DNA from: Deltaproteobacteria bacterium
Lineage (GTDB): Bacteria > Desulfobacterota > Desulfobacteria > Desulfobacterales > BuS5
Reading direction: 5' to 3'
Assembly: GCA_021157555.1 (NCBI GenBank)
Contig: JAGGWL010000158.1
Coordinates: forward strand, 1 to 5,744
Length of the DNA stretch: 5,744 bases
Under the pieces are notes generated by a model. It was given only the letters and a program-made list of their open reading frames with translations. It ran no database searches and was not told where the DNA came from. The position numbers and the translations under genes were made by a program. Positions 1 to 5,743 of the stretch are shown here, one piece after another; position 1 is the stretch's first letter, and each line of letters opens with the position of its first letter.

Positions 1-126
1 AAACACTGAGCTATAATAAAATTTGAAAACCTCTGAAACTCGCTGCGCTCAAACAGCCAGAGGTTTTCAAATTTCACCATAGCTCAGTCCTGACATCTAA
101 TGGTCGGCGTTATAACCAAGCCCAAA
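1..126 (+). repeat. Terminal inverted repeat, left copy (palindrome-bearing dispersed repeat)
   Basis: This segment matches the reverse complement of 5618-5743 at 125 of 126 positions; the only difference is G at 25 against A in the other copy (complement of T at 5719). Base i here pairs with base 5744-i. The inner edge reads ...GGTTATAACC-like sequence and ends in CCAAGCCC at 123; the next three A's (124-126) may be shared by chance. The segment carries no ORF. It contains a long imperfect palindrome (5-88) and then a non-palindromic tail with GGTCGGCGTTATAACC. Such structure fits a MITE- or REP-like dispersed repeat, but no known family was recognised. The outer end is cut by the window, so full length and target duplications cannot be read. 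Confidence 0.93.
5..88. repeat. Imperfect palindrome (hairpin) inside left repeat copy
   Basis: The arms at 5-35 and 58-88 are 31 bases each and pair at 28 of 31 positions. The inner 17-base run AAATTTGAAAACCTCTG pairs perfectly with its mirror, and so does the outer ACTGAGCTAT/ATAGCTCAGT. The mismatches lie at 15, 16 and 18. The loop is 22 bases (36-57) and contains CTCGCTGCGCTC. As RNA or single-stranded DNA it would fold into a very stable stem. It could act as a bidirectional transcription stop or as a substrate for a REP-type transposase, but neither role is shown by the sequence. Confidence 0.85.
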
Positions 127-143
127 TCCTGTCTAAAGGATTT
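124..143. other. Short hairpin at inner edge of left repeat
   Basis: AAATCCT at 124-130 pairs with AGGATTT at 137-143 across a six-base loop (GTCTAA). It starts where the shared repeat ends and sits just upstream of the cytochrome leader. The stem is only 7 bp and may be chance. Confidence 0.35.
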
Positions 144-147
144 GATT

Positions 148-175
148 TTGAAAAACTTTAAATTAACCTGATAAC
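148..175 (+). promoter_or_regulatory. Candidate sigma-70-like promoter for the octaheme cytochrome
   Basis: TTGAAA at 148-153 resembles a -35 box (5 of 6) and GATAAC at 170-175 a weak -10 box (4 of 6), with a 16-base spacer. This would start the transcript near 182, just before the AGAGG ribosome-binding site at 187-191. The region is AT-rich, so chance matches are likely. If real, the promoter lies about 25 bases inside the repeat edge and is not part of the repeat. Confidence 0.25.
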
Positions 176-197
176 TCAAACAAAAAAGAGGCAGAAG

Positions 198-1499
198 ATG
201 GAAATGAAGAAGAGTCTGTTAGTTTTTGCAGCAGCTTCAGCGCTTATTTTATCTGGAGGCTTATGTTCTATCAGCTCCGCAGAGACTACAATTGAAACTT
301 GTGTTAAATGTCATGAAAAAACAAGCCCTGGCCAGGTGGCTGACTGGAAGGCAAGCCAACATTTTAAAGAAGATGTTACCTGTTCGGATTGTCATGGGAC
401 AAAACATAATAGTGAAAAAGATGCCAAACTGGTAAGCTTTCCGGATGAACAGACCTGTGGCGAATGTCATGAAGATCAGTTTAATCAGTTTGCCAAAGGC
501 AAACACAACTTCGGCTGGACATCATTAAATGCCTTACCGGTTACACATGTGGAACCTGACGAATTAATGGAAGGTGGCAAAGGCTGCGGCGGTTGTCATA
601 ATATGGGCATTAAAACCGATGCCCAAAAAAAGGAACAATTGGCAAAAGGTTACCGTTACCAAAATAATTCCTGTGATGAATGTCATACAAGACATACATT
701 TTCCAAAAAAGAAGCTCAGGATCCTAAAGCCTGTCAGCAGTGCCATATGGGTTATGATCACCCTCAATGGGAAATGTGGAGCAGCTCCAAGCATGGAACA
801 CGCTGGTTTGCAAAAGAAAGCGGCAAACTCCCTGCATCTGCCTCAGCGCCATCGTGCCAGGAATGTCATCTCCCTGAAGGTACTCATGAAAACAGAACAG
901 CATGGGGATTTCTTGGTGTAAGACTTCCTTTGCCAAAAGATCCTCAGTGGGCTGCTGACAGAGTAAGTATTCTTAAAGCTCTCGGAGTGCTTAATCCTGT
1001 AACAGGAAAACCGACAGCGCGTCTTGATGCCGTAAAGGCGGTTGACCTTGTCCGTTTAACTGAGGAAGCATGGCAAACAGAACGTGAAAAAATGGTTACT
1101 ACCTGCAAAAAATGCCATTCAGAGAGTTATGCCCGCACACAGCTTGAAATGGGCGATGCCATGCTTCAAAAAACCGACAGACTTTTGGCGCAGGGTATTG
1201 ATGAAATAGCAGGTCTTTATAAAGACGGAATTCTTGCCAAACCTGACAACTACTCATTTGCTTATCCTGATCTTCTCTTCTTTATGAGAACCGGCGGAGG
1301 AAAACTTAACCAGGCATCCCATATTGAACAAGTTCTCTTTCAGATGTACATGAAACACAGGATGAGAACCTATCAGGGAGTTTTTCATGCGAACCCTGAT
1401 TATACATACTGGTATGGATGGGCAATGATGACCAAGGATTTAACAGAAATAAAGGATCTTGCTCAAATAATGCGGGCAACTCACAAAACCGGGAAATAA
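198..1499 (+). CDS. Exported octaheme cytochrome c, hydroxylamine oxidoreductase (HAO) family
   Basis: The 433-residue product has an N-terminal Sec signal (Lys-Lys at 4-5, hydrophobic core to about 22, likely cut after SSA at 28). There are exactly eight CXXCH heme sites, starting at Cys 35, 62, 87, 130, 159, 179, 220 and 303. The segment from heme 5 to about residue 200, with CHTRHTFS, a heme-6 CXXCH, DHPQ and SKHG, is characteristic of the HAO/octaheme family. The fourth site (CGGCHNMG) is in the position of the catalytic heme in HAO. A helical C-terminal region follows heme 8, with Tyr-rich NPDYTYWYGW at 399-408. The family either oxidises hydroxylamine or hydrazine (with a Tyr cross-link to the catalytic heme) or, in many anaerobes, reduces nitrite or hydroxylamine to ammonium. 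In this anaerobe-like context reduction seems likelier, but that is inference. The ATG at 198 follows AGAGG (187-191, 6-base gap); Met3 at 204 is an alternative start. There is no C-terminal membrane anchor and no NapC-type quinol partner in the window. The gene is intact. Confidence 0.85.
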   Translation: MEMKKSLLVFAAASALILSGGLCSISSAETTIETCVKCHEKTSPGQVADWKASQHFKEDVTCSDCHGTKHNSEKDAKLVSFPDEQTCGECHEDQFNQFAKGKHNFGWTSLNALPVTHVEPDELMEGGKGCGGCHNMGIKTDAQKKEQLAKGYRYQNNSCDECHTRHTFSKKEAQDPKACQQCHMGYDHPQWEMWSSSKHGTRWFAKESGKLPASASAPSCQECHLPEGTHENRTAWGFLGVRLPLPKDPQWAADRVSILKALGVLNPVTGKPTARLDAVKAVDLVRLTEEAWQTEREKMVTTCKKCHSESYARTQLEMGDAMLQKTDRLLAQGIDEIAGLYKDGILAKPDNYSFAYPDLLFFMRTGGGKLNQASHIEQVLFQMYMKHRMRTYQGVFHANPDYTYWYGWAMMTKDLTEIKDLAQIMRATHKTGK

Positions 1500-1544
1500 A
1501 AAGCCGGATATTTTTACAAAACGCAGCTCACATTTCTTCATAAA

Positions 1545-1557
1545 CTGAGCGGCTCAG
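1545..1557. repeat. Small palindrome after the cytochrome gene
   Basis: CTGAGC and GCTCAG flank a single G, giving a perfect 6-bp inverted repeat. It lies 46 bases after the cytochrome stop codon and just before the larger hairpin. It is too tight to form a good hairpin by itself. It could be a protein-binding half-site pair or chance. Confidence 0.3.
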
Positions 1558-1563
1558 AAACAA

Positions 1564-1609
1564 TGCGTTATTCAGCCTTTGAGGTTATACTCAAGGACTG
1601 AATAACGCA
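1564..1609. terminator. Strong hairpin, candidate terminator of the cytochrome transcript
   Basis: Arms 1564-1583 (TGCGTTATTCAGCCTTTGAG) and 1590-1609 are complementary over 20 bases, except for two positions that could form G-U pairs, around a six-base loop (GTTATA). It begins 64 bases after the cytochrome stop. The downstream T content is only moderate (GTTCTTGTTGC), so it is not a textbook intrinsic terminator. It may instead act as an mRNA-stabilising 3' end or be a REP-type sequence. The position between two same-strand units supports a transcript boundary. Confidence 0.5.
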
Positions 1610-1622
1610 GTTCTTGTTGCTC

Positions 1623-1649
1623 AGGCTCTTTTTAATAAATAAAAAGCCT
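1623..1649. terminator. Second hairpin with internal T/A tracts, possible terminator
   Basis: AGGC plus a T tract (1623-1633) pairs with an A tract plus GCCT (1641-1649), apart from a two-base TC bulge in the left arm. GCCTGCAGGC at 1646-1655 overlaps it as a perfect 10-base palindrome. Together with the hairpin at 1564-1609 it may form a tandem terminator region. The stem is weak because most pairs are A-T. Confidence 0.35.
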
Positions 1650-1668
1650 GCAGGCATATATTATCTGC

Positions 1669-1697
1669 TTAATCGTTGTGAAAATAAAAACTATAAA
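1669..1697 (+). promoter_or_regulatory. Candidate promoter for the feo operon
   Basis: TATAAA at 1692-1697 is a good -10 match (5 of 6). TTAATC at 1669-1674, 17 bases upstream, is a poor -35 (3 of 6). The location after the hairpins and about 33 bases before the feoA start is sensible. Feo operons are commonly repressed by Fur or regulated by IdeR/DtxR or Fnr homologues. I looked for a Fur-box-like palindrome in 1650-1729 and saw no convincing one. Confidence 0.25.
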
Positions 1698-1717
1698 CAT
1701 TTTAGCGTAAAAAGAAT

Positions 1718-1721
1718 AAGG
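1718..1721 (+). promoter_or_regulatory. Ribosome-binding site deciding the TTG start of feoA
   Basis: AAGG lies 8 bases before TTG at 1730. An in-frame TAG at 1703-1705 limits upstream extension, and the next in-frame ATG (1930) lies inside the FeoA fold. The TTG is therefore the only reasonable start. Confidence 0.55.
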
Positions 1722-1729
1722 TTATTAAT

Positions 1730-2086
1730 TTGAACAAACAAACTTTCCTAAACCTTTGCAGGAAAACTGTTAAGAGCAAAATACCAATCGAAGAAAATTG
1801 TACGGATTGTCCTTCTTTTCCGGAAAAGGAATGCCTCGACGAAAATGTCGTAACTCTTTCCAGTTATAAACCCGGAGAAACAGGAACAGTATTCCAGGCT
1901 TGCGGTGATCCTGAACTTCGTCTCAGGTTGATGGAAATGGGTTTTATCAGGGGCTCAGAAGTGAAGGTCATTAAATATGCGCCTCTCAACGACCCGATGG
2001 AGTTTGTCATAAAGGGCTACCACGTCACTCTCAGAAGAAAACAGGCGGATAATATTCTAATGAATGCACCGATAAAAACGACTTGA
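1730..2086 (+). CDS. feoA: FeoA family ferrous iron transport protein with Cys-bearing N-terminal extension
   Basis: The 118-residue protein has a FeoA (SH3-like) domain at about 40-113. Family features visible are the KPGETGTV start, the LRLRLMEMGFIRGSEVKV helix-strand core and the C-terminal VIKGYHVTLRRKQADNI strand-helix. FeoA is a small cytosolic protein thought to bind the FeoB G domain and affect Fe(II) uptake. Stand-alone FeoA is usually about 75-85 residues. Here some 39 extra N-terminal residues precede the domain and contain Cys 10, 24, 27 and 35 (CTDC then C eight residues on); Cys 58 lies within the domain. Whether these bind metal or sense redox state is unknown. The start is TTG with AAGG upstream. 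The stop is 11 bases before the feoB ATG, indicating translational coupling in one operon. Confidence 0.9.
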   Translation: MNKQTFLNLCRKTVKSKIPIEENCTDCPSFPEKECLDENVVTLSSYKPGETGTVFQACGDPELRLRLMEMGFIRGSEVKVIKYAPLNDPMEFVIKGYHVTLRRKQADNILMNAPIKTT

Positions 2087-2097
2087 AGAACTTGATT

Positions 2098-4464
2098 ATG
2101 CGCAAAAAAATTAACATAGCCCTCGTAGGGAATCCCAATGCTGGAAAAACGACTCTTTTTAATGCCATCACCGGAGCCAGACAGCATACAGGAAACTGGC
2201 CAGGCGTAACTGTTGAAAAAAAAGAAGGCAACGTCAAGCATAAAGGCCACGAGATTCAAATAGTGGATCTCCCTGGGACTTACTCGCTCACGGCATACTC
2301 CCTCGAAGAGAAGATAGTTCGCAGCTTTATCATTGAGTTCCGGCCAGATGTAATTGTGGACGTGGTCGATTCATCCAACATAGAACGAAATTTATATCTT
2401 GCCGTCCAACTTCTTGAAATGGGGGTCAAAGTTGTTATTGCACTCAACATGATGGATGTTGCTCATGGACGGGGGATTAAGGTTGATGCAAACAAACTTT
2501 CCAGGTTACTGCAAGCACCGGTCATCCACACAAACGGGAAAAAAAAAATCGGAATTAGAAAGCTTCTCAACCAAGTGATAGATCTGGCGAAAACACCTGT
2601 TATTTTAAATAAGCGAAGGATTGTTTCTTATGAAGATAAAGTCAAAAAGGAAATTGTTAAAATTGAAAACAACTTTGACAAAATACCAACACGTTACGAT
2701 GGATTATCAAATCAATGGTTGGCTGTAAAACTTTTGGAAAAGGATGAGGAGATAACCAGAGAATTTCATGATAATTCAACCAGATCCAGCCTAATTAAAC
2801 AAGTTCAAGAAAGCCGTAATCGTATTCAAAATAACATTGGAGAGACACCCGAATTGATCTTAACCACTGCTCGATATACTTTTATTTCAACCATCATCAA
2901 GCAGGCGGTCCAGTTCCATAAAAGCGAAAGTGTTACTTTGAGCGAATCCATTGACAGGGTGCTGACCCATCGACTGTTTGGCCCCACAATTATGCTGGCG
3001 GCATTATATCTGGTCTATATGTTTACTTTCCAGGGTAGTGAGCCCATCGTAAACTTCGTTGAAGGATTATTTTCCTCAATCGGCGGCCTGGTGACAAAAA
3101 CGCTTCCGGAGGGGCCTTTGCAATCCCTTCTCGTGAGCGGCATTATTAATGGAGTCGGTGGTGTGTTAGGGTTCACGCCGTTGATTGCGTTTATGTTTCT
3201 GGCCATCACTTTTTTAGAAGATACGGGCTACATGGCCAGAATAGCCTTCATGCTGGACAGAATTCTTCATTCTTTTGGGTTGCATGGAACTTCCATGTTG
3301 GCTCTGATGGTTTCTGGAGGAATAGCAGGCGGTTGTGCGGTACCCGGAATCATGGCTACACGAACCATGCGAGAACCAAAAGAACGTTTAGTAACAATAC
3401 TGGTGGCGCCCCTTATGAACTGCGGAGCAAAACTTCCAATTTACGCTCTGCTCATCGGGGCATTTTTTCCCGGAAATAAAGCGCTCATGATGCTGATCTT
3501 GACTATCATATCATGGGCAATGGCGCTTTTAGCAGCCAAAATAATGCGTTTAACGATTCTTTCGGGTATAGCCGCGCCATTTATTTTAGAGTTGCCCCCC
3601 TATCGAATGCCCACCATCCGGGGGCTGATAACGAACTCCTGGGAACGGACATGGATGTATATCAGGAAGGCAGGGACAGTAATCCTTACCATTTCTATAA
3701 TATTATGGGCCATGATGAACTACCCGTCACTATCTTCAGAAAAATCCGAATCCTTTATGGAAAGGAAAGCTGCTATTACATCAGAATTCCTTACCGATCC
3801 CGCCGTTAATAATATATTCAAATCCCAAAAAAATATTGAAATTTTGAAACAATTTCTGGGGCAAGAGGATTCAAAGGAACTTAAAAAAAAGACCCCTGCT
3901 TTCTTGAGGCTGGCAGCAGCCTTAAACAATAACGGTGGTAAACTTAACAAAATCAATCCAGCCGCTAAGCCCTTAATTGGATATATAGCTGATGCGTATT
4001 TGAAATACATACAGAAAATAGAAACTTTAAAAGGAGAGAGACAGAGCGCCCACCTAAAAAATACGGTTGGTGGTAAAATCGGGCTGGCTCTGGAAATTAT
4101 TTTTAAACCCATCGGGTTTGACTGGAAAACCAATGTTGCGCTTGTAGGCGGTTTTGCAGCCAAAGAAGTCGTCGTCTCCACACTGGGGACTGCTTACAGT
4201 CTTGCTGATGTAAACCCTGAAATGGCAGAAAGCCTTTCTGAAAGGTTAAAAAAAGAGCCGGGTTGGAATCCAGTATTAGCCTTTTCGCTGATAATGTTTG
4301 TTATGCTCTACAGTCCGTGCTTTGCTACACTTGTAATGATAAAAAAAGAAACTGGAAAGTGGCGATGGGTATTTTTTGCAATATTTTACACCACAACATT
4401 GGCCTATCTTGTGGCACTCGGGGTTCGTATTGTAGCCACTTTACTGGGATTAGGCGTTTCCTGA
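2098..4464 (+). CDS. feoB: FeoB ferrous iron transporter (GTPase-permease)
   Basis: The 788-residue inner-membrane protein takes up Fe(II). The N-terminal G domain shows G1 GNPNAGKTT (11-19), G2 Thr near 38 in GVTVEKKEG, G3 DLPG (57-60) and G4 NMMD (117-120). The G5 position reads HTNGKKKIG instead of the usual S/T-A pattern. A helical linker follows (about 170-280), then the membrane domain at about 290-542 and 660-788. The first gate carries GGCAVPGIMATRT with Cys 413, followed by NCGAKLPIYAL (441-451). The second gate has GFDWK and GFAAKEVVVSTLGT (685-698). A long hydrophilic segment (about 543-660) separates membrane blocks and makes the protein longer than many FeoBs. I chose ATG at 2098 because MRKKINIALVGNPNAGKTT is the usual family start; TTG at 2083, overlapping the feoA stop and lacking a clear ribosome-binding site, would add five residues. 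Cotranscription with feoA and the downstream peptide is likely. Confidence 0.95.
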   Translation: MRKKINIALVGNPNAGKTTLFNAITGARQHTGNWPGVTVEKKEGNVKHKGHEIQIVDLPGTYSLTAYSLEEKIVRSFIIEFRPDVIVDVVDSSNIERNLYLAVQLLEMGVKVVIALNMMDVAHGRGIKVDANKLSRLLQAPVIHTNGKKKIGIRKLLNQVIDLAKTPVILNKRRIVSYEDKVKKEIVKIENNFDKIPTRYDGLSNQWLAVKLLEKDEEITREFHDNSTRSSLIKQVQESRNRIQNNIGETPELILTTARYTFISTIIKQAVQFHKSESVTLSESIDRVLTHRLFGPTIMLAALYLVYMFTFQGSEPIVNFVEGLFSSIGGLVTKTLPEGPLQSLLVSGIINGVGGVLGFTPLIAFMFLAITFLEDTGYMARIAFMLDRILHSFGLHGTSMLALMVSGGIAGGCAVPGIMATRTMREPKERLVTILVAPLMNCGAKLPIYALLIGAFFPGNKALMMLILTIISWAMALLAAKIMRLTILSGIAAPFILELPPYRMPTIRGLITNSWERTWMYIRKAGTVILTISIILWAMMNYPSLSSEKSESFMERKAAITSEFLTDPAVNNIFKSQKNIEILKQFLGQEDSKELKKKTPAFLRLAAALNNNGGKLNKINPAAKPLIGYIADAYLKYIQKIETLKGERQSAHLKNTVGGKIGLALEIIFKPIGFDWKTNVALVGGFAAKEVVVSTLGTAYSLADVNPEMAESLSERLKKEPGWNPVLAFSLIMFVMLYSPCFATLVMIKKETGKWRWVFFAIFYTTTLAYLVALGVRIVATLLGLGVS

Positions 4465-4489
4465 TCCATTTTTAGAAAAGGAATTGACG

Positions 4490-4678
4490 ATGTGGCAAGA
4501 AATCACTGTACTATTAATTGTAATATTCTCAGTACTGTATATCGGCTGGCGATATTGGAAAAAATTCAATGTTAGTAAAGGTACGGGGTTAGAAGATTGC
4601 AAAGGCAGCTGTAACTCATGCAAGGCCAGGCGGCAAGGATCGCGTGCCCATTTTGACCAGCAAAAGGATAAAGATTGA
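4490..4678 (+). CDS. FeoB-associated Cys-rich membrane protein
   Basis: This 62-residue peptide has one N-terminal membrane helix (about 5-20, EITVLLIVIFSVLYIGW), then a short basic stretch and a Cys cluster CKGSCNSC (Cys 37, 41, 44), ending in a charged tail. Size, one-helix topology, Cys cluster and placement directly behind feoB match the FeoB-associated Cys-rich family (Pfam FeoB_associated). Its molecular role is not established; a role in handling Fe(II) at the cytosolic mouth of FeoB is a reasonable guess. The ATG at 4490 follows AAGGA (4478-4482) by 7 bases. TTG at 4484 would add two residues but sits too close to that site. It begins 25 bases after the feoB stop, so it is the third gene of the operon. 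Confidence 0.82.
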   Translation: MWQEITVLLIVIFSVLYIGWRYWKKFNVSKGTGLEDCKGSCNSCKARRQGSRAHFDQQKDKD

Positions 4679-4700
4679 GTGCATAGTTGCAAAAGCCATT

Positions 4701-5619
4701 TTAAACAGCAGCCAGCAAATGAGTATATCCCATTGGAGCTCCATTTACATCTCCGGAAAAAGATTGAATCAGTTGTTCCGCCATTTTTTCCAAACCAATA
4801 TTTCCGGTCATACGGCCCAACCGCAAAAAATTCAGGGCCGCCACCGAGTTGCCCGAAGGCAAAGCCCCGTCATAGGCCTCTTTGCTGACTGTTATTAAAG
4901 TTTCATTTCCTTTTCCTGTGAAATAAAGTCCTCCACCCTTTTTGTCCCGGACAAATATCTATCATTGCTTTATTCAAGACAACAGCCTCTTCAAGATAAT
5001 GGACTTCAAAAGTGGCCTCATATAATTCTATAAGCCCCCATACTAAAAAAGCATAGTCGTCGAGATAACCTGGATAGGTAACAGCACCATGGCGAAAACG
5101 ACGTAATAAGCGACCGTCTGTTCCTCGAAGTTTTGTAAGAATAAAATCGGCTGCTGCTTTGGCTGCATCAGCATATTTTTTATCCCCCATGGCCTGGTAT
5201 CCCTTTGATAAAGCAGCAATCATAAGTCTATTCCAGGATGTCATAATTTTATCATCCTTGAGAGGATGTATCCTTTTCTCACGGATCGCGAAGAGGTGAC
5301 TGCCGGCATTGGTTAGATGATCCTCAAGTTTTTCAGGTTTTATTCCTTCTTGTTTGGCAAAGTCCTCCATGGAAAGAGCGATATGCGGGATACTGAAGCC
5401 CTCTTCAAAGTTGCCTTTATCGCTGATGCCATAGAAACGGCAAAAAAGATCTCCATCTTTTTCCCCCAAATGATGTATAATGTCTTGTCGTTTCCAAACA
5501 TAAAACAGCCCTTCTTTTCCTTCACTATCCGCGTCTTCTGCTGAATAAAAACCTCCATTGGGGTCTCTCATGTTACGCAGTACATAAGTAAAAATTTCTT
5601 CCGCTATGATAGCAAATTT
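4701..5619 (-). pseudogene. DUF255 / YyaL (SSP411-like) protein, remnant truncated at both ends and frameshifted
   Basis: Translation on the - strand from 5619 gives KFAIIAEEIFTYVLRN, then GGFYSAEDADSEG, FYVW, KDDKIMTSWN and GYLDDYAFLVWGLIELYEATF. These are hallmarks of the (alpha/alpha)6-barrel half of DUF255 thioredoxin-domain proteins. The upstream frame hits a stop at 5629-5631 inside the right repeat, so the thioredoxin-like N-terminal half (roughly the first 300 residues) is absent. The first ATG in the surviving frame (5571) lies in mid-domain. This frame ends at 4903, but homology continues after a one-base shift at about 4947 with DKKGGGLYFTGKGNE, then KEAYDGALPSGNSVAALN, to HLLAAV and TAA at 4701. 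The family normally continues from here (DFALGP-like and onward), so the C-terminus is missing too. About 305 residues survive of a usual 650-700. The family's function is poorly known. The shift could be a sequencing error; the end truncations could not. Confidence 0.85.
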
Positions 5620-5743
5620 TGGGCTTGGTTATAACGCCGACCATTAGATGTCAGGACTGAGCTATGGTGAAATTTGAAAACCTCTGGCTGTTTGAGCGCA
5701 GCGAGTTTCAGAGGTTTTTAAATTTTATTATAGCTCAGTGTTT
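5618..5743 (-). repeat. Terminal inverted repeat, right copy
   Basis: This is the reverse complement of 1-126 with one substitution (T at 5719 where the left copy predicts C). The inner edge GGGCTTGG begins at 5621 and directly replaces the upstream coding part of the DUF255 gene. The match stops at 5617 and is cut by the window end one base after the last matching position. The one difference disturbs the palindrome of this copy and leaves it intact in the left copy, which suggests that the left copy is closer to the ancestral form. Confidence 0.93.
5656..5739. repeat. Imperfect palindrome (hairpin) inside right repeat copy
   Basis: This is the mirror of the palindrome at 5-88: arms 5656-5686 and 5709-5739 around a 22-base loop. 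It has one more mismatch than the left copy, at 5719, so 27 of 31 positions pair. Confidence 0.82.

Noticed and set aside
89..126. Integron attC-like ending (GGCGTTA followed by TAAC) in the terminal repeat
   Set aside because: GGCGTTA/TAAC resembles the ends of integron recombination sites. No matching opposite arm is visible inside the window, no integrase or cassette-like gene order is present, and the two copies face opposite ways around housekeeping-type genes.
574..921. 115-codon open frame on the + strand inside the cytochrome gene
   Set aside because: It is an alternative frame of the octaheme cytochrome, whose eight CXXCH motifs prove the other frame.
1650..1729. Fur box upstream of feoA
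   Set aside because: The region is AT-rich and contains partial half-sites only; no 19-base palindrome of Fur type could be supported.
3720..4181. 153-codon open frame on the - strand
   Set aside because: It is fully inside feoB, opposite its strand, with no family resemblance and no ribosome-binding site; it is a shadow of the low-stop coding strand.
4644..4898. Two overlapping + strand frames of 69-84 codons behind the feo operon
   Set aside because: They lie antisense to the DUF255 remnant, have no ribosome-binding site or recognisable domain, and are of low complexity; the homology on the - strand explains this sequence.
4903..5571. An intact 222-residue gene on the - strand starting at ATG 5571
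   Set aside because: The ATG lies in the middle of a conserved domain. Family similarity extends both upstream to 5619 and, in another frame, downstream to 4701, so it is the open part of a broken gene.
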